DNA from: Diorhabda sublineata
Lineage: Eukaryota > Arthropoda > Insecta > Coleoptera > Chrysomelidae
DNA length: 64,000 nucleotides
NCBI RefSeq assembly: GCF_026230105.1
Contig: NC_079479.1
Coordinates: 14,581,734 to 14,645,733, forward strand
Direction of reading: 5' to 3'
The notes below the pieces were generated by a model, which had not been told where the DNA came from, searched no databases, and worked only from the letters and a program-made list of their open reading frames with translations. The first letter of the stretch is position 1, and each line of letters begins with the position of its first letter. Of this stretch, positions 1 to 12,218 are shown piece after piece. A program made the position numbers and the translations under genes.

Positions 1-900
1 ACAAGGGTGAAGGACTCTTAGTTAGGACAAACATATTATTGGACTGAGAGAGCAAGGAAACTTTTGATATTTCATATCATTTTAGTAAGAAAAGATTTTA
101 GTAAGAAAAATACCATTTCGTGATTGTTTTTTACCGAGTCGATTTTTTTGCCCACGATTGTACTTTCTTTTTTTTTGTTATTTAGATACCATAATTGATG
201 CTGCAGATTTAATTCAAAAACCATTCAATACTTTAAAGAAAATAAATGATTAAATTGTTTCTTTGATTTTTAGAGTCTAGTAAATTTTCAATCGATGATC
301 AACCGTAAGTAGAAAAGAAATTAAATGAAATTATACCACGCAACCATCTATTAACCGGGCACAGATTACAGATAATCATTGACCATTGTTTTTTTTTCTA
401 CCCTAACGATTCAAACTTAATAATACGAAAGGTTATAAGCAATTTAAAATTTGCCGAAATAAATAAAACTCTCATAATCGTTTAATTTAGTACCTGCTAT
501 TTATTAGGGCCATATTTTCAAGCTATTATCTATTATAATTTGAACTTTTGATGTTCTGATCGCATGATTAGTAGCCATTCGTGAGAAACATTTAAAAATA
601 TTAAATAATTGTTCAAATTGATGAGAAATAATTGGCTGTCTGTGGGCATCCTACCAAATGCGTGAATAGTTTTCCAATTTGATTGATTTGAAAATGAATA
701 TCACGTTTTTCAATTGAAAAATATGACAAAAGAAACAAAAAATACTCTACATAACAATTGAAATTTATAATTACAGCCCAAAGCAACAAGTATTGTAAAA
801 ATTTGATGCTTCTCCAATTATGTTAATTCAATATAATCTTCATTATTTTCTAGGTATACACTGATGTGAATTAGATTATATGAAAGGTAAGGAAAAGCAA
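1..900. other. AT-rich stretch, nothing recognised
   Basis: No reading frame of recognisable family, no repeat and no RNA gene is seen. The sequence is AT-rich with short homopolymer runs. Confidence 0.5.
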
Positions 901-1068
901 CTACGTTCTCTGGAAAAGTTTAACCGGAAGATCTATGGCGCAGCTGCGCAATGTTATCTATGTTATTAGCAAAGTCTACGGCGAATCGAGGATGTGTAAA
1001 CCTGACATCATTATGTCATTTAATATAATAAAAAGTAGACATCTGCTACTTCTGCAGTTAACAACTGA

Positions 1069-1480
1069 GATATCAGTATTCGCGAGGCAGGTACCCATTT
1101 TGGTATTCCAGAAGGCACAACTCGGAAACCTTCACAGTAAAAGCTGTTCTTCTACATTAGGAGCTTAGAGCTTAATATAATGGTTTACCTAGAAAAGTGG
1201 AAAAAGGCTAGTTATCCATGGTTATATTATTTTTTGATAAGGAATAGATAACTTACCATACGAAAATCTGTAGAAGGACAGAATGCTTTAACTTATTTCT
1301 CACTTTTGGAACGTACTTTTATTGAAAACTAATCAATGAACAAGGCTGGGAACGTTTTCAAAATCGACGGAACGGGCTTGAAATTAAACAACCACCCTCA
1401 ACATGTTGTGGCCGTCAAAAGCCCGAAACATTTTGCGTTAGCTATTTTATCACAAAAACGAGAAACGAAACGCAAATCAA
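1069..1480 (+). pseudogene. pogo/Jerky-like (DDE_1) transposase relic
   Basis: Two parts of a pogo-superfamily transposase, which would cut and reinsert its own element, are visible in the same orientation. At about 1069-1137 the frame reads ISIREAGTHFGIPEG, a psq-type helix-turn-helix for DNA binding, then a stop. At 1336-1470 it reads NKAGNVFKIDGTGLKLNN followed by HVVAV, which matches the start of the DDE catalytic domain; the first catalytic Asp of the I-D-x-T-G motif is present and the usual Glu after it is Gly. Between them (about 1190-1330) pieces such as YPWLYYFLIRN and FSLLERTFIEN fit the family's middle part, with stops and frame changes. The C-terminal catalytic residues are missing. 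I saw no terminal repeats. Family assignment is by motif recognition. Confidence 0.62.
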
Positions 1481-1663
1481 TTTATTTTATTCTATTTCGC
1501 GACACATACCATTCAATTATTCATATTTTAAAGTTACATTTATGAAATCAAGCAACATTTTTAGAATTTAACAGCTTTTTTATAGTTAAAATAAAATTGG
1601 AAAAATAGGTCTAATGAACCAAGACCGACTCCATACCTATCCCGAGGTATTTAATGAACGAAG

Positions 1664-3189
1664 ATGTTGGTAGTGCTCGGTGCAATGCCTAATCACAGTT
1701 GTAAAAACTCTGCTGACAGTTTTTGTTATATTTGTGGTGAGTTTGTTATTAAAAAACACCAAAGACACATTACACATTTTGTAAAAAAGGTTTATCAAGC
1801 ATACTTTGGAACTAAACTTGGAGATCATGATAAATCTTGGGCGCTGCATAAGATTTGTTATGTGCTGAAGACCTTAGAAAATGGTCAAAAATAGAAAGGA
1901 AAAACACTTCAAATTTGCTGTGCCTATGATATGGAGGGAACCAAGAAATCATTCCGATGGCTGTTACTTTTGCAGTGTTGGTATTATTGGTCATAACTCT
2001 AAAAACAAGAAGGTAATAAGCTACCCTAACCTTCCGTTCTCCATCCGACCAGTAGGGCACGGTGTAGATTTGCCGGTCCCTGAACCACCAGAAGACTTAA
2101 ATTCTATTGTAAGATTTTTCTGAAGTACAGTCGGAGTTAGACGAACACGATGGAGAATTTTGAAGTGTTACAGAAAATGTAGAGCCTAAATTGTTTACTC
2201 AGGTCGAGCTTAACGACTGGGCTAAACGAAAAAAAAAGCTGAACTACTTGGCTCTAGGTTAAAAGAAAAGAACGTGTTGGCGGCTGGAACTAGCGTTCAT
2301 GTGTATAGAGAGAGATAACAGCAATTTTCAAAGTATATTGAACAAGAGGGTGATTTGGTGAACTGCTCACACATTCCTAGTCTAATGAGTGAGTTTAGAA
2401 TTGAATACAAAAAAGAAGACTGGAGACTGTTTATTGATTCATCCAAAAATAGTTTGAGGGCTGTTTTACTGCACAATGGTAACGTGTATGCTTCTGTATC
2501 TGTCGGTCATTCTGTTTCCTGTGTGAATGGCACAGTACACCTAGGAATCAACATTGATGCAAAAAGAACTGTCCTGCTAGAGAGTCTTTAAAGCATGGCG
2601 AAAAGAACATTTTACGCAAAAACCTTGTAGACCCAAAAAACGTGCTCTTACCACCACTACATATTAAGCTAGGCCTCATGAAACAGTTTGTCAAGGCTTT
2701 GCCTAAAGACGGGCCTTGTTTCAAATATGTGGAAATTTCCACACCTTTCAGAAGCTAAAGCACAATGACCTCAAATGAAAAAGAAGCATGGATATCCTTC
2801 TAGCAAGTTGGCACCAAGTTCTTGAGATGTGAAAAAGACCTAGAATATAAGTCTATTATTGCCAACATGCTGAAAAAATTTGAAGAGTTTGGATGTTTGA
2901 TAAGCCTGAAAGTTCACTTTTTGGACATCCACCTCGATTACTTTATTTTTTACAATTTACAATTTTACAATTTAGAAAATTTTAGTTACGAGCAAGGTGA
3001 GCTTTTCACCAAAATGTTAAAATGATAGAAAAACGTTACCAGGCCCGCCGAAACACCAACATGATGGGGGATTACTGTTGGTCAATTCACTGGGAAGTTA
3101 AGCAAGTGAATCATCGCAGAAAGAGTTACACAAAAGGTTTCAGAGAGAAAAGGCAAAGAAAATATAGACAAATTCCAGTTGACAAGTAA
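1664..3189 (+). pseudogene. Relic of multicopy arthropod protein (YICGEF family), copy 1
   Basis: This is a nearly full-span but broken copy of an uncharacterised protein that occurs in many copies in arthropod genomes. The N-terminus has CKNSADSFCYICGEF with a paired-Cys signature, then KLGDHDKSWA and VPMIWREPRNHSDGCYFC, suggesting a zinc-binding region. A frame change lies near 1880. The middle part reads DWRLFIDSSKNSLRAVLLHN (about 2415-2480) and the late part PLHIKLGLMKQFVKALPKDG (about 2655-2715). The C-terminus reads LKVHFLDIHLDYF and NTNMMGDYCWSIH and ends at the stop at 3187. Several stops and frameshifts and an internal AT-rich insertion near 2945-2980 show it is dead. Its function is unknown; its copy number suggests a mobile or transposon-carried gene. 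A second relic lies at 14962-19308 on the minus strand. Confidence 0.72.
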
Positions 3190-3610
3190 ACCCTGTATTA
3201 TCACACTGAATTACCATACTGTGAATACAAACCATTTTTAAGATCTAACATTTCTCAATATACCGTACTGGGGTATTAGATTATGATAAAATACATATTG
3301 CTTGGAAACTATGGGTTATACAAATAACGGCAGATTTGGATTCAGCATATAAAAATCTATCGGCTATTAAAATGAAAAAAGTTTTTTGTTGGCCTGTGTA
3401 ATTTATTTCGAATTACAAACTACAACTCGCACTTTTACTGCATGAGATAAATCTGTTACTCTAAAAAACGCAGTCATATTTCAAAGCAACGTTTGATCCC
3501 TCAGTGATTCCTTTCTATACTTATCTAGCAGAAGAAGAACCACAGCCGCTTTTGGGACGTGCAAAAACTGGTACTAACGACAGAACATGTAAAAACATTT
3601 TTATTATCCC

Positions 3611-3742
3611 ATGGAAAAAGTGATTTTAGTGTTTGTGATCTTTAACGCATGTCGTAGAGATGATTCAATACGTCTAAGTTTAGACGACATGGAAGATAAT
3701 TATATGACAAGAAGTTTTACCATTACCAATACGGGAAACTTA
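3611..3742 (+). pseudogene. Tyrosine recombinase-like fragment
   Basis: A short frame reads VFVIFNACRRDDSIRLSLD followed by DMEDN and then FTITN. This resembles the start of the catalytic domain of tyrosine recombinases of the kind found in multicopy arthropod Crypton- or DIRS-like elements. The first Arg of the catalytic Arg-His-Arg-Tyr set would be in the CRRDD motif. The rest of the domain, including the nucleophilic Tyr, is not seen. No element ends were found. The similarity is short, so a chance match is possible. Confidence 0.4.
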
Positions 3743-3759
3743 TATCACACCGCTCTTAT

Positions 3760-4700
3760 TTGAGGTTTAAACCCCACGTTACAAAAGGTTTCACGCGCGC
3801 ACATTATGAGGTTTTTCAGCCAATTTTTCCGTTCGGGAAACCCGGCTGGCATTTTAATATCAGACCTGTGCTGAACTTAAGAAGTGGCGTTTGGTGATGT
3901 ACTAAGTTGGTGAGGGCCAGTTTACAAGCCGAAATGGCGCGCACCTTATAGACCCTGTTTTTTAGTCTAATTTTTGTTAATATAATTAATTTCAATTGGA
4001 GAAAAAATTCGTTCTGAAAATGGCGCCTTCAAGACAAATTAAAACAACGTGTGGTATAGAAGAAATTTCATATGAAAAAGGATAAGATGATTACTGGTTA
4101 ACGCAAAACTTAGTAATCACGTGTTACAGCAATTAAACGCCCCAAAGAACCCAACTACATCGTCGAAGTGACATTTAGATAACAGCTGGTGGTTCACAGT
4201 AATATGTTCATAATAGTGTAGATATTTCAAACAAAGAGACCTGATCTGTGATCAATAAAGGCAACAGTTATAGGTAATTATGAAGTACAAAGCACGTGCC
4301 GCTCACATAATACACAATAATCGTAAACAATATGCAGTGTAGGAAGCAATCACCTAAGTCCTAATTAGTTTGCATATTAAGTACATCGAATATTCTGATA
4401 ATCTTTTGGATTATACAACAACCAATAGATTGAACAGAAATAGAAACAATTTATAATACAACACTTTATATATAACAATGATATTCCACAATTATTTTGA
4501 TATTTTCACCTTATTTTAGAAACAATTTTTCATATTCACATATCAATTGACAATATTCGATTACTGGTATCCCGCACCACAACCAGATAAGTAAAGACAA
4601 TACACACCCTCAATACAAGAGTAGGGAATACAAGTTATTAGTGACAAGTTTTTTTATTTTGTTTATTCCATATCTTCCCTAACAACAAAATGTTGAATTA
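3760..4700. other. No gene recognised
   Basis: AT-rich sequence with a GC-richer patch near 3830-3960. I see no coding family, inverted repeat or RNA gene here. Confidence 0.45.
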
Positions 4701-5099
4701 CGCCCAAAATGTTAATGTGTTGCTTTTTCGGAATAAATCATTAAATCCAAGAGAAAAATTCATTTTTCTTTAGTATAGAAAATCACATTCAGCTTACAAA
4801 AGCACATGCAATGATGTACAGCTTACGAATACTAGCAGAAAATTAGGAGCCAACATCTCCAATAGTACCTTTTTTTGAGCCACCTCTCCATCCTGCAATG
4901 AAATTTCGAAAATTTTTTCGATGCAAAAAAATTATAACTTTGGCATAAGTTTTAGATTCTAAAACTCATTTGGTTATTAATTTTTACATTTTCATATTAT
5001 GGTCAACATCGGAAAAAGAAACACTTTACTAATACATTTTATAGATTCTGAACTTGATTGCATTGCATGATTCAGTAATTCAACAGTAGAATTACCTAT

Positions 5100-5243
5100 G
5101 AATATAATAGGAGGATTGCTTTCGATTCATTTTTCAATTTCGTGGAGCGTCAATTTCTTTATTTTATGAAAAAACCGAGTAAGCGTCGCGGAGCCGTTGA
5201 ATGGAGCCCTGGGGGTCCGCGGAGCACAATTTAAAAAACACTG
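5100..5243 (-). mobile_element. hAT-type element terminus
   Basis: Read on the minus strand this begins CAGTGTTTTTTAAATTGTG and continues into a GC-rich GCTCCGCGGACCCCCAGGG, the usual layout of ZBED-type hAT ends (CAGTG start, then a contrast between GC-rich and AT-rich sequence). No transposase is attached here. A hAT transposase relic of fitting type lies at 27436-28437, next to the second copy of the block this terminus sits in (4702-7790). Confidence 0.5.
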
Positions 5244-5689
5244 ATCTAGAATGTAGTATTTCCTCTATATACCAGATAAATATATTCAACCAAGCTCGAA
5301 TGATCAACTTATAATTAACTCAATAGTACAAGATATACAATTGATGTTTTAAATGTTACTTTATTTTAAATTGATGAAATCTCCGGTGAATAATTAGATA
5401 CATTATACATGTAAGTGGATATACTGAATGTATTACGAGGTGTACAAAGTTGTTGATTCTCACAATACTATTGATTTAAATAAGCACCATTGATATAAGA
5501 TTCTGGATTAGTTTCACTGGAAATTCAAGGAATCATTATAATTATGAAATTGAAAAGAAAACTAGGAAGTGTAAAGATGAAACCAAAAAATCTTTTTTTT
5601 ATCATTATGCAGCAATTTCACAATCTAATAGCAGAGTAATGAGTAAATAGTGATGGTACTCTGAGAGTATTTATTGTGGGAGATCTTCT

Positions 5690-6560
5690 GGTCATATTTT
5701 CTTCAATCTTCTCTTAGGTTGAATAGATTATCTATTAATTAATTGTTGTGGTCATTGGATGGAGCTTTCTATCTTGTGGAATAGTTCTTAATCACATCTT
5801 TGTCAGTAACGTACCAAAGGGCTCTGCTTAACATACAGAGTGTTTTGGATTGAAATCTTTGGAGTATCTTCGTATTTAAAGGTTTACTGCAGCACCATAG
5901 TTCTATTCCATACGACCAAATTGGTACGAATATAATTTTATATTTCCAAGTCTTAGTTGACATCTTTTGTTAAAAAACCAGTGCATATTTTTTAGATTAA
6001 AATCTAATTGTTTGTCTTGTTTTTTGATATGTTTTTTCCATGTAAGTTTAACTTCTAAATATAGCCATAAGTACTTGTCAAGCGGTTTTATCGGATTTGG
6101 AATATTATTGATGAACATTTGCAGACGAATTTTCTTGTTTTTAATGTTATTCACACTGAACTGGTATTGACGCTAATTCTCAACTGGTGGAACAAGTTTC
6201 GCAATTTGAATGATTTTGTACTTTTTCTGCAGCTACAGCTGGATCTATAACTGTAACGTTGATTATCTTGTCATCTGCAAAGGTTGCTATGAAGGTATCG
6301 TTTCTTCTTGGAACGTTTACTGTGAATATCAGTTACAGAAAAGGGCCTAGAACGCTGTCCTGAGGTAATCTTATGGTAATTTAAGTAGGTTTCTTCAATT
6401 TTGATTTGAAAGTAGTATTCGGTGATATAAGATTTCAAAATAGCAAAGTCAGTCGAACGCCTGTTGGCTTTTGGCGCCTGAAACCGAATGGGTACTGTGG
6501 TATGAATTCGTTTATGGGAACAACTGTTTAGATTTTACATGAAAGTATTTTTTTTAATAC
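5690..6560 (-). pseudogene. LINE reverse transcriptase C-terminal part (Jockey-like), copy A
   Basis: The minus strand encodes a degraded end of a non-LTR retrotransposon reverse transcriptase, which copies element RNA into DNA at the target site. From N to C: AFD-containing remnants near 6470, the catalytic box as IATFADDKIINV (about 6265-6290), then LDKYLWLYLEVKLTWKKHIK (about 6050-6090), WSYGIELWCCSKPLNTKI and FQSKTLCMLSRALWYVT (about 5820-5900). This order fits the palm and thumb of Jockey-clade enzymes. Stops and frameshifts break it, notably between the FADD box and the thumb. No endonuclease or poly-A tail is seen. Copy B is at 28505-29200. Confidence 0.72.
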
Positions 6561-8449
6561 TTTTGACATTATTAGAAGAAGACTAATAGAGCGACATAAA
6601 CTAGTTTCTTTTGTAGGTTTGCTAGGTTTTTGAATCATAATAACAGCATCATTTCTTATCTTGGTAGTATCTTTAATAGTTTCACTGTTATTATATCATG
6701 ACCAGGAAACTAAGAACTGAAGCCGTAAGGCACTCAAACAAAATATAAAATATGGATGACAAATTCTGATGAAAGGAAATATCATTGTTAGATATTTGAT
6801 CAGTACTAATGAGAAATATTGGGTCTATTTGACTAAAATACTATAAATTATTAATTTTTAACACTTTTTACTAATATTACGTCGTCACTGAAGCTTCAAT
6901 TAATCATTGGAATCAACTGTGTTAAGATTGCATTTCGAGTCTGTAATCCACGTAAAAGCGAGCTCGTGAAAACTTCTGGAAATAATTCAAGAATTTGTTC
7001 CATCTGATGAATCATTGAGCTGAGGTTCAGCTTTAGAATTTATATCTACAAGAATCATTCTAATGTTCAATGAAAAGTTTGAGCATTTGAACCATCAATA
7101 TACTGAAATTTTTAACTTTAATTTGGAGAAGCATTATTGAACGCAGAAAATAGATAATTTTCTCTCAGCATTTGACACAAATTCCGTTCCATTGAATATG
7201 AAACGGATATAAATCTGGGACAAATAGAACTCAATACTCTAAGAATTTCCACTTTTCATCTCCACTAGCTAGCTTCTCGTCTGTAGTACAATTAATTTCA
7301 TTGTTAAAAAAAACAGCAATCTTGAAATCAAAATTATTGGAAAATCACGTTTTATTTAAATGTCTTATCCACAGACTCAATCAGGTAAACGTCTAAGTTT
7401 TTATACAATTTGCTACTTAAATTTTGGGATAGAAAAATAGAAACAAAGAATGTTACAATTTTCAATGTGTTTGACCCAAATGTCGAAGAATTTCTTCCAT
7501 TCCAATTGAGGTCTCTCTAAAATATGGGTTTTCAACGCATCAACCTCTTCTTCAGGTGTAGAGAAACCTGGCAATTTGTTTTTGATTATTGGATGCCAAA
7601 CAAGGACTGTACGGTGGATGACCCATCAATTCGATGTTCTGACAAACAAATGCTGTTGAAGTATTCAGAATTGATTATATTACGTTGCTTAAATGGAAAT
7701 GTGGCAATATGTCTAGTTATTTCGAAAAAACCATTTGCTTTGAAGTGCTTCGTGTGAAACAGCTTTTGTTGGATTTGATTCGTCTTAAAAGACCCATAAG
7801 ATTGTTAGTTTTGGGTTCATATGCATAAATCCTGTTTTGTTGTTGCCTGTTGATTCCATAGACATGTTTTGAAGCATTGTCATTGAGTTTTTTCAGCATA
7901 TTTCTGCTTTTTTTAAGCGATTGTAAAGTTATGCGGTACACAACGAGAACAAAACTTTTTTGTAGCCAAATATGCACTGTTGATAGTCCGGTCAATTTAG
8001 ACATTCGAAGTTGGGTTTTATCATGAAAATACCTCAAACAAAAATTCTAGATCATAACAGTATCTACAAAAAATATAGTCATACTTTTTTCTTACGACCT
8101 ACTGTTTCTGACATATAATGATTTAAAAAGTTGTAATTGTCATAATATGCATACGTTTCCTCGCCACCTACGTGGTTTTCCTAGTAGAATTATTCCACGG
8201 GGCTTTTCACTTAGTTGTGATCTTTTTAATCTGGAACTATTGCAAAATAATGAAAATTGGCAGAGATTGAAAAGATAAAAGCGATTTAAGTTAAAAAAGA
8301 ATTTCTGAAATTTAATCGTTTGAGTCGTAGCTTTCAAATTCTTCTTCTTCACCTTCATCCTCATTTTGAGTTGCTGTTAATTGCATCAATAGCGATGTAT
8401 CGCATGTCACCTCGTTGGATTCAAACGGATGCGCCACTGTTGGTGATTT

Positions 8450-9060
8450 AATATTAGAGCACGACCGGCCTTGACAAGTTGCAACCACATTCAGTCTTCT
8501 TCTTCTTATAGTGCCGAGTCCGTTATCAGTCGTTAGAGATCATGTTATAATATTGTTCACTGCAGCTCGAAAGAGTGAACTAGTTGTCTAACCGAATCGC
8601 TGAAGCAAATTTCTCAATCAAGATGTTCTTCTTCTTCCAGGACTCCGTTTTCCAGTGTCCATGCTTGCACACCATATGAAAGAATAGATAACATCTCAAT
8701 ACCCCGACGCGAAGCTGTAAACTTAGATCGTGACTACACGAGATGATTTTTAGTCTAATGAATGCTGCTCTAGCTTTCTCATTGCGACATTTTATGTCTG
8801 TTGAGAATGAGTGATCCCATTTGTTATTAATCTTTCCCATACGTTTTAATGGTTCATTGTCAAAAATAAGGTCACCATCGTTTACTGGATTTTTGCTGAT
8901 GATTATGGATTTAGTCTTTTTGGTATTAAGTTACATTCCATACTCCTAACATTTCTCTACCATTTGATCTAATAATTTTTGTTAACCTTCCATTGAGTCA
9001 GCTACGAGGACGTACCGGAACTTGTTTACGGTCACCCCATTTATTTATTCAGTACTGCAT
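8450..9060 (-). pseudogene. RTE/endonuclease-RT type LINE fragment
   Basis: Minus-strand frames read GMQ-like LNTKKTKSIIISKNPVND and then KARAAFIRLKIISCSHDLSL and VGVLRCYLFFHM. These match the region after the catalytic box in the arthropod endonuclease-reverse transcriptase LINEs (a gene family often mis-annotated as craniofacial development protein). About 200 residues are represented, with frameshifts near 8830 and stops near 8580. It lies inside the insertion that splits the mariner of block A, so it arrived after that mariner. No 5' half is present. Confidence 0.66.
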
Positions 9061-9489
9061 CCCTTTTTGCAGCTACATAACATTGTGTTCGGCAGTTTTT
9101 TCGGCGCAGATGTTTGAACGGGTTCTAGTATATTGTTGACCAGCTTCCAACTCCAGTCTGTAGGGTCTAGTTGATACACAGCTTATACCCGAAAAAGATG
9201 TTGATGAGCAGCCACCGATGTTGGAGGAAGACAAGTCAATTGAAATTGTTTCTTATCTATATATCTAATACTTATCCAAGCAGGTTGTTCAACAGTGACA
9301 ACCTCACTCTCAGTTGAAATTTTAACACAAATTTAACAATATTCTGAGATTTTTATATAAAACTCTAAATAGCACTATATAGGTTAGGATAAACGCGTGT
9401 TTTCACTATCAATTGGCGCTCAAGACTAAAATTATTTCATTAATTACAGCAGGTATATGACCCTAGCCACGCACACAATTGAACAGAAG

Positions 9490-9640
9490 ACAGATGTTGT
9501 CTCAAGGTTATCTTCTTCTTTTTTAACATATTGTAGGCCTTACGCCTCAAGTTTACAACTTGTCATCCTTGAGATGTCGATGTCCATGAATCCATCCATC
9601 TTTTTGGATGTCTTCCTAAAGGTCGTCGTGTCCCTCAAGG
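9490..9640 (-). pseudogene. Possible LINE C-terminal tail
   Basis: On the minus strand KTSKKMDGFMDIDISRMTS resembles the R-P-K-K-R-W-x-D tail found after the thumb in many arthropod LINE reverse transcriptases. The match is short and degraded. It lies in the same 2-kb insertion as the LINE piece at 8450-9060 and may be from the same or a related element. Confidence 0.3.
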
Positions 9641-10330
9641 TTATAAATTAAGGGACTGGGTTTCATATTACCTGTTATTCTCAAACTTATAACTTGTGTA
9701 TGTTTTATATTTCAAGTGTAAGTTACAATGACCCATAAAAAATATTTACGTGGCGTGCTCATGCATATTATGACGATTACAACTTTTACAACTTTATGAA
9801 TCGTTATATCTCAGAAACGGTGACTCGTAGTAAAAAAATATGTAAAGATTTTCTGTAGAAAATTATATGTTGTACAATTTTTGTCTGATGTATTTTTATC
9901 ATAAAACTCACCGTTTCGCTGAAAATCGCGAAAAACTTTTTCTTTTGATCTTTTTCAAATTTCATTTTGAATGATATTATGAACAACTTCACTCATTTTC
10001 AGCTTCTAATTTGACCGGACTATGAATTTATGCGAGTGAAACTAATGCCTCAGTATCACGGTATATCAGATGACGATTTCGCAATATCAGTTCACGCACA
10101 GCATCAAAGTTTCGTGATACAACAGCCGTTTTCGAACGACCTACATGAAATTCATCCTGTGACGACAAACTACCACGATTATGTTCGGAAAATCAGCAAA
10201 ACAGATGATGCCCCATCACCAAAAGTCAAAGCAAGATCGGCATACTCGTTCACCATTAAAAATGTCAAAATTCATGTCAGATTTGACATATTCACATCGG
10301 TGTTGCAATATATCAAAACTTAAGCAGTAA

Positions 10331-12214
10331 CCCTGGTACAGTAGCAATCAGTGAGTTTTTTCTTATTGAACACTTACATTTTCATCAAGACGAGTTCCAA
10401 TGGATAAAGTTTTTCATTCTTTCTAAAATACCCTTCCAGAACCGTCGACTATACGTTTTATTTCACAGCATCGCGAACGTATTCAAATTGATTCCTCAAC
10501 CACAAACCTTCTGACCCCAAGACCCTATCCCTAGAGATGTTCACTACTGTTAGAGCCGAGAACTGGGAATAACTTGAGTCAGTTTTAAGTCGGAAACGGT
10601 TATTTGTCGATTTAATCAGGATATTATGTAGATCGTTAGGTCTGGACCTCTTAATAATTCAGTTAACTTATCTCCCGTTTCCCTTTCTTACATTAATTTT
10701 GATGAAGAGACTTCTTTGATCTTTAGCTTTCGTATTTATACGAAATTATTGGATGGGATCTAGAAGGAGTTTGTATTATTCATGCGAAAACAATTTCTTT
10801 GGAGCCCTTAATGAGTTCCTATGTTAAATTAGTTTCATCCGAGAAATAAACAAGGCGTTTGGGCAAAATTTATTTATGAGGGATTCATTTATTCTCAGAA
10901 AGTTGTGCTCACAATCTGGCTTTTCAATAACATGCTTTTATTACGGTTTACATAATACTTGTAGAGTTAATTTCATAGAGCGTTGATTAACAAAAAAAAT
11001 TAATGAATTAATTTTATAGGGGCCAGTGCAAATTAAAAATGTACATGTTTAATGTTATGTCTAGAACGTAAAGCTTGATTTTATGTGATATAAACCAAAA
11101 ATTTCTTCATAAAATTAGCAAAAAACATTTGCCGATTTTTTGGGAATATTTAGTCCTTAGTTTTTTTAGTTTAAAGTATATGAGCATAGCTTATTTCATT
11201 AAAAATATATATTTGATATGAGATGTATTGTTCGATAAATTAACAAGGCAAGTTGGTTAACATAAACTCACGTTCAGATCGCGACCACCCTATTACCACT
11301 ATCGAGCTAGATTTTCATTGCTTCTCATTAAAAATTTAAATAAGGTCGAATTGTTCCTCACGTCTTACCTGACCCAAGTCATGCTTTCGATCAACATCAT
11401 ACACCATAAGCAGTGCCGTTCGTTTTCTTGAAAAATTAGCAATTTTGTGGTTTATTGTTTAATTGTGAGTACCTTGACGTGAGAAACTCCAAATCATAAC
11501 GTAGTATTCGACCAAAACTCAGCTTTAGAATTGTAGATGGCAGTCAGTGCTTGAAAATCCTACAGTGTCTTTAGAAACAGTCGCCATGTTTAACCCAAAC
11601 TGGGATAATTAAACATTCAGTCTTCTCTTAATAACGTTTATAAAAAAACGTGATTAATATTCTCAAATACCGAGTCAAAAACACTTCAAAGACTCAATAA
11701 CTAAAAAGAAATTTGAGAATAACTTTTTTGTGTTGTAGTTATGTTAAAAATGACCGCTACTCACATGTGGTCACACTGTCTTTATCAAGCCACTTTAGAA
11801 AATGCTTGAAACATATTGCATTCGAATTTTAAATTTGAACACAGTTTTTCGTTATCAGTAACCTACCCGTCATTGTTCGTTCGAATCACAACGCAGCTTT
11901 TGGCATATTTCGTTAGTTTAAAAATCTTCTGTTTGAAAAAAAAAATTGATGTTAGAGGTTTGTTTCAGTTCAAGTTTATATGCATAAAAATTTAATATTG
12001 TAACAAAGCGTGCGTCTAAATACCTTTAACTATAGCTAAAGAGACCTTTAGCACTAGTGTTGAAAGTATTGAATTTTTAAGAAAATAGATTCAGTCATAT
12101 TAACATAACAATTAGAACAGTTGCTTATGCAGACTCCTTGCGAAGATAACGTATTTCTCAAAGCTCTTTGGCATGTCCTGATGGTACTAGTTGAAAGTGC
12201 CGTTCATCTTCATT
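10331..12214. other. Nothing recognised
   Basis: AT-rich sequence without recognisable coding families, clear inverted repeats or RNA genes on either strand. Confidence 0.45.
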
Positions 12215-12218
12215 TGAA

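Larger units (their letters stand above)
4702..7790. repeat. Block A of a duplicated composite (LINE + spacer + mariner)
   Basis: The segments 4702-4771 and 5807-7790 match 28437-30420 in the same orientation, differing by scattered substitutions and a few indels (roughly 95 percent identical in the stretches compared by eye). The 1,036 bp at 4771-5806, which include the hAT terminus, are absent from copy B. Both copies carry a minus-strand LINE reverse transcriptase end, about 800 bp of shared non-coding spacer (6580-7380) and the 3' half of a minus-strand mariner, so they descend from one composite sequence. Confidence 0.8.
7380..10330 (-). pseudogene. Mariner transposase relic, split by an insertion, copy A
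   Basis: Minus-strand mariner of the type that also gave rise to SETMAR. The N-terminal DNA-binding half lies at 10030-10330, with DEFHVGRSKTAVVSRN and AVRELILRNRHLIYR. The middle lies at 7717-8037 with NDNASKHVYGIN, RIYAYEPKTN and TRSTSKQMV. The C-terminus lies near 7400-7560 as KPIF-x-RDLNWNGRNSSTF. The two halves are separated by about 2 kb (8040-10020) that do not belong to the element and carry an RTE-like LINE piece. The catalytic core between the SKQMV stretch and the C-terminus is deleted, as it is in copy B at 29990-30680, so the element was already defective before duplication. Confidence 0.66.

Noticed and set aside
10030..10323. 97-residue plus-strand open frame
   Set aside because: The minus strand of this segment is the mariner DNA-binding region; the plus frame is its shadow.
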